64,000 bases of DNA from Sphingobacteriaceae bacterium (GCA_017745075.1 JAGIAD010000001.1:434001-498000); one strand, 5' to 3'. Shown: positions 1-10,291, counted from the stretch's first letter. Translations and numbers: made by a program. The notes: a model not told the origin generated them from the letters alone.

Positions 1-1963
1 TGCAACCGCTATGAAAGCGTGGGCTATTGGTGCTGGCGCAACGCATTATACACACTGGTTCCAACCATTAACTGGTACAACTGCTGAAAAACACGATTCA
101 TTTTTTGAGCCAAGTGGCGATGGAGCTATCGAGAAATTCTCGGGTAGCGCTTTAGTTCAACAAGAACCAGATGCTTCAAGTTTCCCTAACGGCGGCATCC
201 GTAACACTTTCGAAGCCCGTGGTTATACTGCATGGGATCCTTCATCTCCAGCCTTCATTATGGAAAGTAAAGCAGGTAAAACCCTTTGTATTCCCACTGT
301 TTTTGTATCGTACACAGGAGAAGCATTAGATTATAAAGCACCTTTATTAAAAGCATTGGCTGCATTAGATAAAGCTGCTGTTGATGTTTGCCAGTATTTC
401 GATAAAAGCATCACCAAAGTAAATGCTTCTTTAGGTATTGAGCAAGAATATTTCCTTGTTGATGAGTCGTTATTTAACGCCCGTCCGGATCTGTTATTAA
501 CTGGCCGTACTTTATTCGGACACATGTCTGCTAAAGGTCAGCAATTAGAAGATCATTATTTCGGTTCTATTCCTGAGCGTGTATTCACTTTCATGGTAGA
601 TTTCGAAAACGAAGCCTTAAAATTAGGTATTCCTTTAAAAACCCGTCACAATGAGGTTGCACCTTCTCAGTTCGAGTGTGCACCGATTTATGAAGAAATC
701 AACTTAGCTATCGATCACAACCAATTGTTGATGGATCTGATGGAAAAAGTTGCCCGTCGTCACCATTTCCGTGTGTTATTACACGAAAAACCATATGCAG
801 GTATCAACGGATCAGGTAAACACAACAACTGGTCGTTAATTACCGATACCGGTAAAAATTTATTGGCACCAGGTAAAACGCCAAAAAACAACTTAATGTT
901 CCTTGCTTTCTTTGTGAATACCATTAAAGCGGTTAGCGAGCATGCTGATTTATTACGTGCAAGTATTGCATCGGTAAGCAACGATCACCGTTTAGGTGCT
1001 AACGAAGCTCCTCCGGCAATTATCTCTATCTTCTTAGGTTCACAATTGAACGATGTATTGGATGAGATCGAGCACTCACGTATCAGCAAAAAAATCAAAG
1101 AAGATAATGCACTTTGGTTAGGTATCCCTAAAATCCCTCAGATTTTATTGGATAACACCGATCGTAACCGTACATCTCCTTTCGCATTTACAGGTAACAA
1201 ATTTGAGTTAAGAGCGGTAGGTTCTTCTGCAAACTCTTCTGCTCCGATGACAATCTTAAATGCGATCATGGCTGAGCAATTGGTTAAATTCAAAGCTGAA
1301 GTAGATAAATTGATCAAAAAAGGTGATAAAAAAGATATCGCTTTATTAACCGTGATCAAAAAATACATCAAAGAATCTAAAAATATCCGTTTCGAAGGTA
1401 ATGGTTACAGCCAGGAGTGGGAAGATGAAGCTGCTGCACGCGGTTTATCAAACATCAAAACCACACCAAAAGCCTTAGATGCTTACTTAACTGAAAAATC
1501 AGCTGAGTTATTTGCAACAACAGGTATTTACAGCCCGCGTGAAATTCATGCCCGTCATGAAATCATGTTAGAAAACTTCTACAAAAAATTACAGATCGAA
1601 GCACGTGTAATGGGCGAAGTTGCTAACACTGCCATTATTCCGGCTGCCATTGCTTACCAAAACTCTTTGATCGAGAACGTACAGGGATTAAAAGCAGTTG
1701 GTGTTGACAGTAAAGTTTCTCTTGATATCGTGAAAAAATTATCAGAGCATTTAGAAATTGTGAAAACCAATATCGATGCGATGTTAGAAGAACGTAAAGT
1801 AACCAACAAAATCGAAGATACCCGCGAAAAAGCGATTGCCTACGATGAGAAGGTTAAATCTTACTTCGATACCATCCGTTACCACGCTGATAAATTAGAG
1901 CAGATTGTTGACGACAGCGTTTGGCCTTTACCAAAATTCAGAGAATTATTATTCATGAAATAG
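1..1963 (+). CDS. glnN: Glutamine synthetase type III, 5'-truncated by the window edge
   Basis: Glutamine synthetase III makes glutamine from glutamate, ammonia and ATP in the cytoplasm and is the usual glutamine synthetase of Bacteroidota. The frame is open from base 2, so the ATG at 11 is internal. About 650 residues are visible against roughly 725-730 for the family, so some 75 N-terminal residues lie outside the window. Family blocks seen include [14 protein letters not shown], the metal-binding [42 protein letters not shown] and [20 protein letters not shown]. The C-terminal helical extension typical of GSIII is present. A strong hairpin terminator follows at once, so it appears to end its transcript. 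Identification is secure. Confidence 0.96.
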   Translation, partial: ATAMKAWAIGAGATHYTHWFQPLTGTTAEKHDSFFEPSGDGAIEKFSGSALVQQEPDASSFPNGGIRNTFEARGYTAWDPSSPAFIMESKAGKTLCIPTVFVSYTGEALDYKAPLLKALAALDKAAVDVCQYFDKSITKVNASLGIEQEYFLVDESLFNARPDLLLTGRTLFGHMSAKGQQLEDHYFGSIPERVFTFMVDFENEALKLGIPLKTRHNEVAPSQFECAPIYEEINLAIDHNQLLMDLMEKVARRHHFRVLLHEKPYAGINGSGKHNNWSLITDTGKNLLAPGKTPKNNLMFLAFFVNTIKAVSEHADLLRASIASVSNDHRLGANEAPPAIISIFLGSQLNDVLDEIEHSRISKKIKEDNALWLGIPKIPQILLDNTDRNRTSPFAFTGNKFELRAVGSSANSSAPMTILNAIMAEQLVKFKAEVDKLIKKGDKKDIALLTVIKKYIKESKNIRFEGNGYSQEWEDEAAARGLSNIKTTPKALDAYLTEKSAELFATTGIYSPREIHARHEIMLENFYKKLQIEARVMGEVANTAIIPAAIAYQNSLIENVQGLKAVGVDSKVSLDIVKKLSEHLEIVKTNIDAMLEERKVTNKIEDTREKAIAYDEKVKSYFDTIRYHADKLEQIVDDSVWPLPKFRELLFMK

Positions 1964-1990
1964 GTTTTAAGCCATAAGGTTTAAAATATA

Positions 1991-2022
1991 GGGCGTAAGG
2001 TTTAAACTTTACGCCCTTTTTT
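1991..2022 (+). terminator. Intrinsic terminator after glnN
   Basis: GGGCGTAA pairs with TTACGCCC around a GTTTAAAC-containing loop and is followed by a run of T. It lies 28 bases after the glnN stop. Confidence 0.85.
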
Positions 2023-2140
2023 GTTCATTAGTTCATTTGCCATTGGTTCACTCGTACAGTCAATTGAAAACTGGTTATTAGTTCAATTGTTCATTGGTCA
2101 TTAGTTCATTAGTAACTGCAAACTTCCAATAGCTTCCAGG

Positions 2141-2180
2141 CGTCATTTCGACTGCAGCACAGCGGAACGGAGAAATCTAC
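2141..2180. repeat. Dispersed intergenic repeat of the GTCATTTCGA type
   Basis: The stretch begins CGTCATTTCGACTGCAGC and ends GGAGAAATCTAC. Closely related strings recur near 15.7, 15.8, 27.0, 35.4, 54.2 and 55.6 kb in both orientations, always outside genes. No coding potential is seen. Confidence 0.7.
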
Positions 2181-2316
2181 TTATTTATTTCTTTTATAAA
2201 CTACTCATTATACCATAAACTACCAATTGAAAACTTTCAACTGCTTATTATTACTTCGTGCCCTTGTGCCTTTGTGGTAAAAAACTTAAGTGCATTAGCT
2301 GTATTCAAACATTTTT

Positions 2317-2697
2317 TTGGAAAGCAATAGCTATGCTCATCGGTTAAAACAGACCTGCTTTTCTTCCTGCTGTAAAGTTCTCTTTAAATTTCAATTCATG
2401 ATTCACAGCATCCATCCAATCAGGTTTATTTAACCTAGGCCGGTGCAAAGGAAAAATGCGCCATAAAGAACAACCCTCTGTACCCTAAGCCCGATTGAAC
2501 GGATGCCGTTTTAATTAACAGTTTTTTAATCTCATAAATTTAAAAACGGCAGGAGGAAAAGCGGGGCTAAAAGCCGCCATGGAAAACGAACTTTCACTTC
2601 CAAAAAGAATAAGCCGAAATCTCTTATTGTTATATGAATAAACCTTTTGGTTAACTCAACTTAGATGTGCTTAGGTGCCTAAGGTGGTAAAAACCAT
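2317..2697. repeat. Tandem duplication, copy 1 (about 381 bp)
   Basis: This copy runs from TTGGAAAGCAATA to the GGTGGTAAAAACCA end. It matches the adjacent copy at high identity across landmarks such as CTGCTGTAAAGTTCTCTTTA, CATCCATCCAATCAGG, GGCCGGTGCAAAGG and GGCAGGAGGAAAAGCGGGGC. No open reading frame is conserved between the copies. The remaining intergenic space between glnN and purM holds only AT-rich or low-complexity sequence. Confidence 0.85.
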
Positions 2698-3084
2698 TTG
2701 GAAAGCAATACTTGTGCTCATCGGTTAAGGTAGTCCTGCTTTTCTTCCTGCTGTAAAGTTCTCTTTAAATTTTAATTCATGGTTCACAGCATCCATCCAA
2801 TCAGGTTTATTTAACCTGGGCCGGTGCAAAGGAAAACCTCGCCATCCCCCCCTGTACCCTAAGCCCGATTGTACGGATGCCCTTTTAATCAACAATTTTT
2901 TAATCTCATAAATTTAAAACGGCAGGAGGAAAAGCGGGGCTAAAAACCGCCATGGAAAACGAACTTTCACTTCCAAAAAGAATAAGCCGAAATCTCTTGT
3001 TGTTTATGAATAGGGCTTTTTGCTTTGCCCCTTTTGATTAGCTCAACTTAGACGTGCTTAAATGCCTCAGGTGGTAAAAATCAT
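2698..3084. repeat. Tandem duplication, copy 2 (about 387 bp)
   Basis: Second head-to-tail copy, with scattered substitutions and small indels against copy 1, for example an inserted TTTTTGCTTTGCCCC stretch near 3016. It ends about 120 bases before the purM promoter. The function is unknown; it may be a duplicated non-coding element. Confidence 0.85.
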
Positions 3085-3205
3085 CATGGTAAAATCCAAC
3101 GCCAAATTAACATTTTCATTCATCAACTTTGAACTTCTATCGCCAGACTTCGGACTTTCTATCAACCTTTTACCTTCTACCCTTTTACCTTCCACCTTAA
3201 AAAAC

Positions 3206-3213
3206 TATCTTTG
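3206..3213 (+). promoter_or_regulatory. Bacteroidota -7 promoter element of purM
   Basis: TATCTTTG fits the TAnnTTTG consensus recognised by the Bacteroidota primary sigma factor. It ends six bases before the purM ATG, so transcription would begin at or next to the start codon. This rules out the upstream in-frame TTG at 3211 as a start. Confidence 0.6.
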
Positions 3214-3219
3214 CGCAAC

Positions 3220-4401
3220 ATGAGTGATAATAGGTACAATCAGCGCGGCGTTTCTGCCTCAAAAGAAGATGTGCACAATGCCATCAAAAACATCGATAAA
3301 GGAATTTTCCCAAAAGCATTCTGCAAAATCATCCCCGATATTTTAGGTGGAGATGAGGCCTATTGCAACATCATGCACGCTGATGGTGCAGGTACCAAAT
3401 CTTCTTTAGCTTATGTGTACTGGAAAGAAACCGGCGATATGTCTGTTTGGAAAGGTATTGCTCAGGATGCCATTATCATGAATATCGACGATTTAATCTG
3501 CGTGGGTGCTACCGATAATATCCTCCTGTCATCCACCATTGGCCGCAATAAAAACCTGATTCCGGGCGAAGTGATCGCTGCCGTAATTAACGGAACAGAA
3601 GAAATTTTGGCCGATTTACGCGAACAGGGTATTTCTATCTACTCAACCGGGGGCGAAACAGCCGATGTAGGCGATCTGGTACGTACCATTATTGTCGATT
3701 CTACCGTTACCTGCCGCTTAAAGCGCGAAGAGATCATCAGTAATGACAACATTAAACCAGGCGATGTAATTGTCGCGCTGGCCTCCTACGGACAAGCAAC
3801 TTATGAAACCGAATACAATGGTGGCATGGGCTCAAACGGCTTAACCTCTGCCCGTCACGATGTTTTTGAAAAATCAATAGCCAATAACTACCCTGAAAGC
3901 TTTGATCCGGCTGTTCCTTTCGACCTGGTGTTCTCCGGACAAAAGCAATTGGCCGAAGAAATAGAAATCGAAGGTTTTGGTAAAACAACTGTTGGTAAAC
4001 TGGTGCTATCACCTACACGTACTTATGCACCGGTAATCAAAAAGATTTTAGAAAGCTACCGTAGCCAGATCAATGGTATTATACATTGCAGTGGTGGCGC
4101 ACAAACCAAGGTATTACATTTCATCAACGATGATATCCACGTGATCAAGAATAACCTGTTTCCTATTCCACCGCTTTTTAAGCTGATACAGAAACAATCG
4201 GGTACCGATTGGAAAGAAATGTATAAGGTATTTAACATGGGTCACCGCATGGAGCTCTATGTGCCACAGGAAATTGCAGATCGTATTATCGAAATATCAA
4301 AAAGCTTTAATATTGATGCTAAAATTATCGGCCGCGTAGAAAAAGGCGATCAGAAACAGGTAACCATTGAAAGTGAGAAAGGTACTTTCATTTATCATTA
4401 A
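3220..4401 (+). CDS. purM: Phosphoribosylformylglycinamidine cyclo-ligase (AIR synthetase), PurM
   Basis: PurM closes the imidazole ring of AIR from FGAM with ATP, a step of de novo purine synthesis in the cytoplasm. The 393-residue protein is the longer form seen in Bacteroidota. Visible blocks include the N-terminal RGVSASKEDVHNAIKNID, MHADGAGTKSSLAY, the nucleotide/metal region DAIIMNIDDLICVGATD, STGGETADVGDLVRTI and the C-terminal half HCSGGAQTKVLHF and FNMGHRMELY. ATG 3220 is preferred over TTG 3211 because a promoter element overlaps the TTG. The gene stands alone between a repeat region and a bidirectional terminator. Confidence 0.95.
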   Translation: MSDNRYNQRGVSASKEDVHNAIKNIDKGIFPKAFCKIIPDILGGDEAYCNIMHADGAGTKSSLAYVYWKETGDMSVWKGIAQDAIIMNIDDLICVGATDNILLSSTIGRNKNLIPGEVIAAVINGTEEILADLREQGISIYSTGGETADVGDLVRTIIVDSTVTCRLKREEIISNDNIKPGDVIVALASYGQATYETEYNGGMGSNGLTSARHDVFEKSIANNYPESFDPAVPFDLVFSGQKQLAEEIEIEGFGKTTVGKLVLSPTRTYAPVIKKILESYRSQINGIIHCSGGAQTKVLHFINDDIHVIKNNLFPIPPLFKLIQKQSGTDWKEMYKVFNMGHRMELYVPQEIADRIIEISKSFNIDAKIIGRVEKGDQKQVTIESEKGTFIYH

Positions 4402-4422
4402 GAACATAAAAAAATAACATAA

Positions 4423-4454
4423 AAGGGCTGAAATTGTATTTCAGCCCTTTTTTT
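4423..4454. terminator. Bidirectional terminator between purM and the convergent gene
   Basis: AAGGGCTGAAA pairs with TTTCAGCCCTT around a five-base loop, with A and T runs on both sides. It serves purM on the + strand and overlaps the stop of the leftward gene. Confidence 0.85.
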
Positions 4455-4734
4455 ATTCCCGTTCTACAAATTTATGAAAGGTACTTTCATCTCCATTAGC
4501 TTTCTTTTCCTGATAGAGAAAATCGAGTTTATGCTCATCAAAGGTTTTAAAAAAGGTATCCCAATCAGTTTCTTTTAAATCAGACGAGTTATCGCTATGC
4601 TTAGGAAAATGTATTCTTAAAACTCCGTCTCCCTTACTTTTTGAGGTATCAGCAACTATGGCGGGTACACCGCCATGCGCCTCCGCCCATGCTTTAATGG
4701 TTGCATGGTTATGCGTTTGTTTTGAACTGCTCAT
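4453..4734 (-). CDS. Small conserved protein of unknown function (often mislabelled branching enzyme)
   Basis: This 93-residue soluble protein has no signal peptide. The pattern of an N-terminal THNHATIKAWAEAHGG, a middle GDGVLRIHFP and a C-terminal WDTFFKTFDEHKLDFLYQE matches a family widespread in bacteria. Databases often carry it under the name 1,4-alpha-glucan branching enzyme, but it is far too short and has no glycoside-hydrolase motif. The role is unknown. It is a single gene, convergent with purM. The family match is from memory of its sequence pattern. Confidence 0.8.
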   Translation of the reverse strand: MSSSKQTHNHATIKAWAEAHGGVPAIVADTSKSKGDGVLRIHFPKHSDNSSDLKETDWDTFFKTFDEHKLDFLYQEKKANGDESTFHKFVERE

Positions 4735-4875
4735 CGTTTTATAAATTAGTTTTTAATAAATAGACTAACTATAGAATCATGTTTGTAGGGAAATGGTTTT
4801 GATTTAATAAAAAATTGTCTCTGTTTTCATCAGAGGCAATTGAATGAAGTCAATTACGATATCAGTTATGATAAT

Positions 4876-6090
4876 TTAGTTGTAGGTTACTGAGCTAAAA
4901 GCATTCATTATACTTATTGATGTTAAACCCATGGTATAGCTTCCTGCCTGTATCCCCATATTTCCATTATAATGTATGCGGTTTTCCATAAGAGCCCCAA
5001 AACTACCGTATCCTTGCGGAACAACAACATCGTAATACATGTAATTGGTAACCGACTGTTCGGAGATCGGATAACTTACTTTAACATAAGAAACGCGAAT
5101 AGTGACATCCCTAGGCAAAACTAAAGGTGTGGTAAATGATGGATCACTAAAAAATTCAACATTTACATTATCATCATAAGATTCATTCCAATCATCCATT
5201 TGATAAACCTCTCCACGAGAGGTAGTTACTTTGCAGTATATAGTTTTATATAGTGCATTAACTCCATCAATGTCTCCCTGTGAAAGGGAACTGTTGTAAC
5301 CCCATGTAGAACCATCTTTCCTGGTCATTTGTGGTGAAGTATTTGAACCTACCCTAGCTTCAGGCACACTTGAAGGATATAACATTACTGAATTATAATC
5401 AAACGTTCCTGTTTGGGATCCGGATCTGCCCTGCGCATTATAAGTAGCATATTGATATGTCCAATCGGAGTTGATATTGTTAAAATCAATATTAATATAT
5501 TGATCGCGATCAGCTCTGCATTGTTCATGCATTAATCCCACAGCATGCCCGATTTCATGAATGACAGTTGACTCATCTGCACTTGCAGATAACCTAATGA
5601 GCTGTTGTCCACCTACCATACCCAATTGCGAATCCCCACCGCCGTTTGGCGGAGCTCCTTGAAAATTCACATAATTAGCTTGATTGGTCCGTTGTACAAA
5701 ACGTATTGGAGTAGAGGTTTCCCAAGCATTTATCGCGCTTAAAATATCTGAACTATGGGTGGCATCATTAATCACATAATAAATAATTCCACCCGGCCAT
5801 AATTTTTCAAATTCTGCTGTAAATGTACTTCTTGGTGTTGTAATCTTATCGCCACTAATCTTATTGTATTCCAAATAGGCGATCTGGTCCTTTGATAAAA
5901 TCACATCACCTCCAACAATGTATTCACCCTTATTATTAATTAGAACCGTAACCTCGCCACCATTTTTTAAATGATAAGTAATCACTTTTCCTGTGGTGTT
6001 TTGGGATTGTTCTTTTTTTAGTGATGGTTCTTTTTTACAGGCACTTATAAAGATAATGAGCACTGCAATAGCGTAATAGATTTTTTTCAT
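4876..6090 (-). CDS. Secreted astacin-family (M12A) zinc metalloprotease lipoprotein
   Basis: A predicted lipoprotein: the N-terminus has a hydrophobic stretch ending FISAC, with lipobox Cys18, followed by a Lys/Glu-rich linker. The catalytic domain spans about residues 85-280. HEIGHAVGLMH (178-188) supplies the three zinc-binding His and the catalytic Glu179, and SVMLY (235-238 region) is the Met-turn. Astacins cleave proteins or peptides outside the cytoplasm; here it would act at the outer membrane or periplasm. The last 110 or so residues form an extra, probably beta-rich domain I do not recognise. It is a single leftward gene with no obvious partner. The substrate is unknown. Confidence 0.88.
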   Translation of the reverse strand: MKKIYYAIAVLIIFISACKKEPSLKKEQSQNTTGKVITYHLKNGGEVTVLINNKGEYIVGGDVILSKDQIAYLEYNKISGDKITTPRSTFTAEFEKLWPGGIIYYVINDATHSSDILSAINAWETSTPIRFVQRTNQANYVNFQGAPPNGGGDSQLGMVGGQQLIRLSASADESTVIHEIGHAVGLMHEQCRADRDQYINIDFNNINSDWTYQYATYNAQGRSGSQTGTFDYNSVMLYPSSVPEARVGSNTSPQMTRKDGSTWGYNSSLSQGDIDGVNALYKTIYCKVTTSRGEVYQMDDWNESYDDNVNVEFFSDPSFTTPLVLPRDVTIRVSYVKVSYPISEQSVTNYMYYDVVVPQGYGSFGALMENRIHYNGNMGIQAGSYTMGLTSISIMNAFSSVTYN

Positions 6091-6407
6091 GTTCAGATGT
6101 TTTAAATTTTATTTCATATTGATTTAATTATTAATAAAACAATAGGTGATCTACTATAGAAAGTACGAAAGTTTAGGCATTAAAAAACTAGAATTGGAGG
6201 GATAAAGCTACTTAAAGCAATACTTAGGTATTCTAATCGAGTGAAAAGATTTTTTCTGAGAGGGTGTACATTTTATAGATAGATTTTTTGTTTTCCATCA
6301 TAAAAATAGCTACCGGTTATTAAAGCCGTTATTTTTTTACATCAAGTACTTGTTTTATTACACAAAATGCAATAAAACAAATGTTTAACTATAAAATCAT
6401 TTAAAAC

Positions 6408-6439
6408 AAAAGCGCCGATCAAATATGACCGGCGCTTTT
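6408..6439 (-). terminator. Terminator after the TonB receptor gene
   Basis: AAAAGCGCCG pairs with CGGCGCTTTT around a 12-base loop. On the minus strand it ends in a T run, 22 bases past the receptor stop. The rest of the 370-base gap up to 6090 is AT-rich and shows nothing else clear. Confidence 0.8.
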
Positions 6440-6460
6440 AATAATATATACTATTAAGTA

Positions 6461-9400
6461 TTAGTTAAAGTTATAACGAACACCAATTTGAGCTTGCCAT
6501 CTTGAAGCAAATGGAGCTACTTGATATGCTGTACCATTGGTAGGCGCACGGAAAGTATAGTTACCACCCGTAGTAGCATTGTAATTATAGTTGATTAAAG
6601 TAGAAGCATTATTAGATAATGAGTATAATTTACCCCAATCTTTGTTGATCAGATTACCCACATTGATAATATCAAGCGATAACTGTAAACTGTTTTTTGT
6701 GCCTTTACCACCAACAAAACCTAAATCTTGCATAATGCGGGTATCAAACTGATGTTCCCAAGGCATTCTTGCACCGTTACGTTCGGTATACTGACCTCTT
6801 CTTGAGCTTAAGTAAGGATCACTATTGATGAATGCATCAAGTGCCGCCCACTGTTGAGCAGGGGTGAAAGTTTGTGTTCCAACAGTCAGGGTACCTAAGT
6901 TAATTTCGCTTTGTGTTCTTGGCACATAAAGTAAATCATTTTGGTTATTTCCATCCTGGTTAAGATCACCAAAATATAGGTAAGTGAAAGGAGAACCAGA
7001 TTTACCTACGTAGAATAACGAGAAAGTGGTTCCGAAAGCTTTATTTTTACCATATTTTATAGAGTAGTTTAAAGCACCTGTAAACCTATGCCTAACGTCA
7101 AAGTTAGAATAAGCTAAATCCGGGCTGTTTGGATCGTTAACAATCTGAACGAAACCGAAGTTTGAAGAAGCTGTACTGCTTGCGCCAGAGTTAATATCTT
7201 TCGATTTTCCATAGGTATATGATCCTGATAAGAACAGTCCGAAGTCAAATGCTTTTTGTAACTGTGCAGTTAAGCTATAAGTACTTCCTTTATCTGTATT
7301 ATCCAGATAATAAACGTTAGTGAAAGTAGAATTTACTTTTCCGGCCGTAGCAGGATAGTTATATAACGGACGACGGTCAGCACCACCGGTAATGCCGGCA
7401 GGGATAGTACCTATTGCAGGTTTCATGTTAATGTTTCTGTACAATACATTATTCACGGTTTTGCTGAATAAGGCTTCTAAAGTACCGGTGATACCGCCTG
7501 GCAATTTAAAATCAGCCGCAATGTTTGTTCTGAAAACCTGAGGCAATTTAAAATTGTTATTTACCAAGTTTACTTCGTAAGTTGATACTGAGCCACCTGC
7601 TGCTTTTTGATTAGCAGGATCAGCAATAAAAGTACCTGACCCATTGGTAGCATTTACAGCTCCGTATAACATACCGCTGTTGGTGAATTGATTAGATAAC
7701 CATACGAAAGGTGCACGGCTTGTTAATAATCCAGCTCCACCTCTTAATTGAACGGCCCTGTCGCCGGTTAAATCCCAGTTAAAACTCATGCGTGGTGATA
7801 CTAAGATCTGTCCACTTGGTGTTTGATCTGTTCTTTGATTAAGGAATGTCGAAGCAATTAGTGGGTTGGCTGCTGGGTCATCGAAGAACAAAGGTACGTC
7901 AACACGTAAACCAGCTACCAATTTAAAGCCTTTGAAAGCTTCAATCTCATCTTGGAAGTAAAATCCTAACTGAGCCGCACTAAATTTAGCTGCTGGAGTA
8001 GGATCTCCAGGTACAACCGAATAGGTTGCAGCAGCAACATTCGGTTTAGCATTGTTAACGAAATCGTTCAGATTGCTGTAAGTATAACTTCCAGCGAAGT
8101 TGTTCATAAACAAGTTTCTGAATTTAAAAAACTCGTTATGAGTACCGATAGTGAATGTATGTTTATTGGCAAATATTTTTAAGTTATCAGTAAACTCAAC
8201 AATATCTTGATCTAATTCGTTGGCGGTTGAGCTTCTCTCAGAACCAACCAATACCGAGTTACCAGAAATACCATTGATATTATTGATCTGGATTTGAGGG
8301 AATAGGGCACCTGAAGTAGACCTGAAATCGCGGATTCTTTGATAACCAACAATTAAGTTGTTAGATACACTTGGAGAAATAGCGCTTCTCAACTCCAATA
8401 CGGATACATTTTGGTTATTATTAAATCTGTAAGCGTTGTTACCAAAACGAAATTGAGTGGTACTTCTGCTAATGTTATCATCAAATGCTTTAATGTAATT
8501 GTGACGTAAGGTCAATTGATTTTTAGCATTGATATTCCAGTCTAAACGAGCAAAAAGTTTATTGTTTTGAGTTTTAGCATCAATTGCACCTGAAGTACCG
8601 GCATCATACCCATATCTTGTTTGTAAAGTATTAGCAATAGTTTGCGCATCAGTAGCAGTAAGAACTGAACCGGGATCTCCAACATTTAAAGTAGTTGGTT
8701 GCTGAATTCTGCCCATTTCACCATTTACAAAGAAGAATAATTTATTCTTGATTATTGGTGCACCTAAACGGAAACCGAATTGAGTGTTGTAGAACTCAGC
8801 TGCTTTAGTATTTAAACCATCAACACTTTTGCCAATTGAATTCTGGTTCCTTCCAAAGAAATAAGCAGAACCTTCAACTTTATTTGTACCTGAACGGGTT
8901 ACAGCATTAATACCACCACCAGCAAAGTTACCTAAAGTTACATCAAAAGGAGCTAAAACTACTTGTAATTCCTGAATCGCATCTAATGAAATAGGCTGTG
9001 TATTGGCCTGACCACCTGGTGCGCCATTACCAGCTAAACCAAATACGTCATTATTTACAGCGCCATCAATACTGATATTGTTAAACCTGTTATTAGCACC
9101 TGCAAATGAGTTACCATTAGCCTGAGGCGTCAAACGTGTAAAATCGGTTAAAGAACGGGATAATGAAGGTAGACTTTGCAACTGCTCCTTACTGATGTTT
9201 GTGGAGGCACCTGTTTTCTTACTGTTGAAAACAGGATCGTTTTTACCAGTAATCACAACCTCATTTAGTTGTTTACTGTTATCGGCAAGTACTACATTCA
9301 AAACATAAGGATCACCTAATTTTAAAGTTAAATCGGTAATTTTTTCCGGTTCATAACCAATGTAGCTAACTTCAACAGTATAAGGGCCACCCACACGCAT

Positions 9401-9619
9401 ATTTGAAATGGTATAACGGCCATCATTATTTGTTGACACAGAATAAACTGTACCAGTAGGAACGTGCGTTGCTTTTAAACTCGCACCTGGTAAGGCACCT
9501 TTGGCATCCTTAACTGTTCCGGTCATTGTTGAGGTTGTTACCTGGGCACCTGCACCAAAAGTAATACCTACAAATGCAACAATAACCAGTACTAATCTTA
9601 AAAGTAAAGATTTCTTCAT
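6461..9619 (-). CDS. TonB-dependent outer-membrane receptor, Oar-like, with carboxypeptidase-regulatory domain
   Basis: A 1052-residue outer-membrane transporter. Residues 1-25 form a signal peptide ending in GAGAQ. About 30-115 is a carboxypeptidase-regulatory-like beta-sandwich (GTVKDAKGALPGASLKATH, NNDGRYTISNM). About 125-245 is the plug domain (ITGKNDPVFNSKKTGAST, IQELQVVLAPFDV), and the remainder is a beta-barrel ending in the aromatic YNFN. The GGGINAVTRSGTN motif at the plug end is typical of the Oar/TonB-dependent family. No SusD-like gene follows, so a SusCD glycan system is not supported. The substrate is unknown. It is a single gene with a strong terminator and a long divergent upstream region. 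Confidence 0.92.
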   Translation of the reverse strand: MKKSLLLRLVLVIVAFVGITFGAGAQVTTSTMTGTVKDAKGALPGASLKATHVPTGTVYSVSTNNDGRYTISNMRVGGPYTVEVSYIGYEPEKITDLTLKLGDPYVLNVVLADNSKQLNEVVITGKNDPVFNSKKTGASTNISKEQLQSLPSLSRSLTDFTRLTPQANGNSFAGANNRFNNISIDGAVNNDVFGLAGNGAPGGQANTQPISLDAIQELQVVLAPFDVTLGNFAGGGINAVTRSGTNKVEGSAYFFGRNQNSIGKSVDGLNTKAAEFYNTQFGFRLGAPIIKNKLFFFVNGEMGRIQQPTTLNVGDPGSVLTATDAQTIANTLQTRYGYDAGTSGAIDAKTQNNKLFARLDWNINAKNQLTLRHNYIKAFDDNISRSTTQFRFGNNAYRFNNNQNVSVLELRSAISPSVSNNLIVGYQRIRDFRSTSGALFPQIQINNINGISGNSVLVGSERSSTANELDQDIVEFTDNLKIFANKHTFTIGTHNEFFKFRNLFMNNFAGSYTYSNLNDFVNNAKPNVAAATYSVVPGDPTPAAKFSAAQLGFYFQDEIEAFKGFKLVAGLRVDVPLFFDDPAANPLIASTFLNQRTDQTPSGQILVSPRMSFNWDLTGDRAVQLRGGAGLLTSRAPFVWLSNQFTNSGMLYGAVNATNGSGTFIADPANQKAAGGSVSTYEVNLVNNNFKLPQVFRTNIAADFKLPGGITGTLEALFSKTVNNVLYRNINMKPAIGTIPAGITGGADRRPLYNYPATAGKVNSTFTNVYYLDNTDKGSTYSLTAQLQKAFDFGLFLSGSYTYGKSKDINSGASSTASSNFGFVQIVNDPNSPDLAYSNFDVRHRFTGALNYSIKYGKNKAFGTTFSLFYVGKSGSPFTYLYFGDLNQDGNNQNDLLYVPRTQSEINLGTLTVGTQTFTPAQQWAALDAFINSDPYLSSRRGQYTERNGARMPWEHQFDTRIMQDLGFVGGKGTKNSLQLSLDIINVGNLINKDWGKLYSLSNNASTLINYNYNATTGGNYTFRAPTNGTAYQVAPFASRWQAQIGVRYNFN

Positions 9620-9706
9620 ACTTTGTTTTTTAAATGTTTTTTGTTGTTGAATAATAATCGAATAGTAGATTTTATTGTTGCAAATGTCTTAATAAAATTT
9701 AACACA

Positions 9707-9727
9707 TTTTAACATCCAATGTTAAAA
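9707..9727. promoter_or_regulatory. Perfect palindrome, candidate operator
   Basis: TTTTAACAT and ATGTTAAAA flank a CCA spacer, giving nine paired bases per arm. It lies about 90 bases upstream of the TonB receptor start. No regulator in the window can be assigned to it. Confidence 0.4.
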
Positions 9728-10087
9728 AATTATTAAGCCGGGCAAAACTTTTCAACATTTAACACATATTGCCTTAATTATAACTTTCAGTTTATCAATA
9801 CATTGATACTTAAGCTAAATTTTTAATAACGAAACAATCAGTTGATTATAATTTAGGTATAAAACTTATGTTAACATTGGTATTTTTTAAATAATATATA
9901 TCAACACCATTTTTTTAACCATAACATCCTGATTATTTAACTTTTTATCACCAAAGCAGTACATTATTCTGCAAATCGGTCAGATGATCACTATTATTTT
10001 AAAATAGAAGATTAAAAACAATATTCGTCCATTGTAATTTTTAAAGTCTATATCAACATTGCCCTATTCAATTGACATTTTTTTTTT

Positions 10088-10095
10088 TAGTTTTG
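10088..10095 (+). promoter_or_regulatory. Candidate -7 promoter element upstream of lpdA
   Basis: TAGTTTTG fits TAnnTTTG. It would give a leader of about 190 bases before lpdA, longer than usual, so a second, closer promoter is possible. Confidence 0.4.
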
Positions 10096-10291
10096 AGCGA
10101 TTATAAAGGAGCAAAGTCTTTAACTTATATAGTGCGGGGTTTAGATGTGTATACCACGGGAACCTTAAGCTTACAGTTAAATACACAACAATTAAAAACA
10201 AATCTCTTTAAAATAGATATGAACCGTCCATAATCAGAATTAATTATGGTGAGCTCCGTCTGACAGATAAAAAACAAATTAGAAAAAACAG

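Larger units (their letters stand above)
9620..10291. other. Divergent intergenic region between the TonB receptor and lpdA
   Basis: An AT-rich, 672-base region carrying the promoters of both flanking genes. It contains a perfect palindrome at 9707-9727 and a TAGTTTTG element at 10088-10095. A stop-free stretch of about 60 codons before 10233 has no good start codon and is not called as a gene. Confidence 0.6.

Noticed and set aside
10045..10233. Stop-free stretch of about 62 codons before lpdA
   Set aside because: It has no ATG start except near its end, no recognisable domain, and overlaps a promoter-like element.
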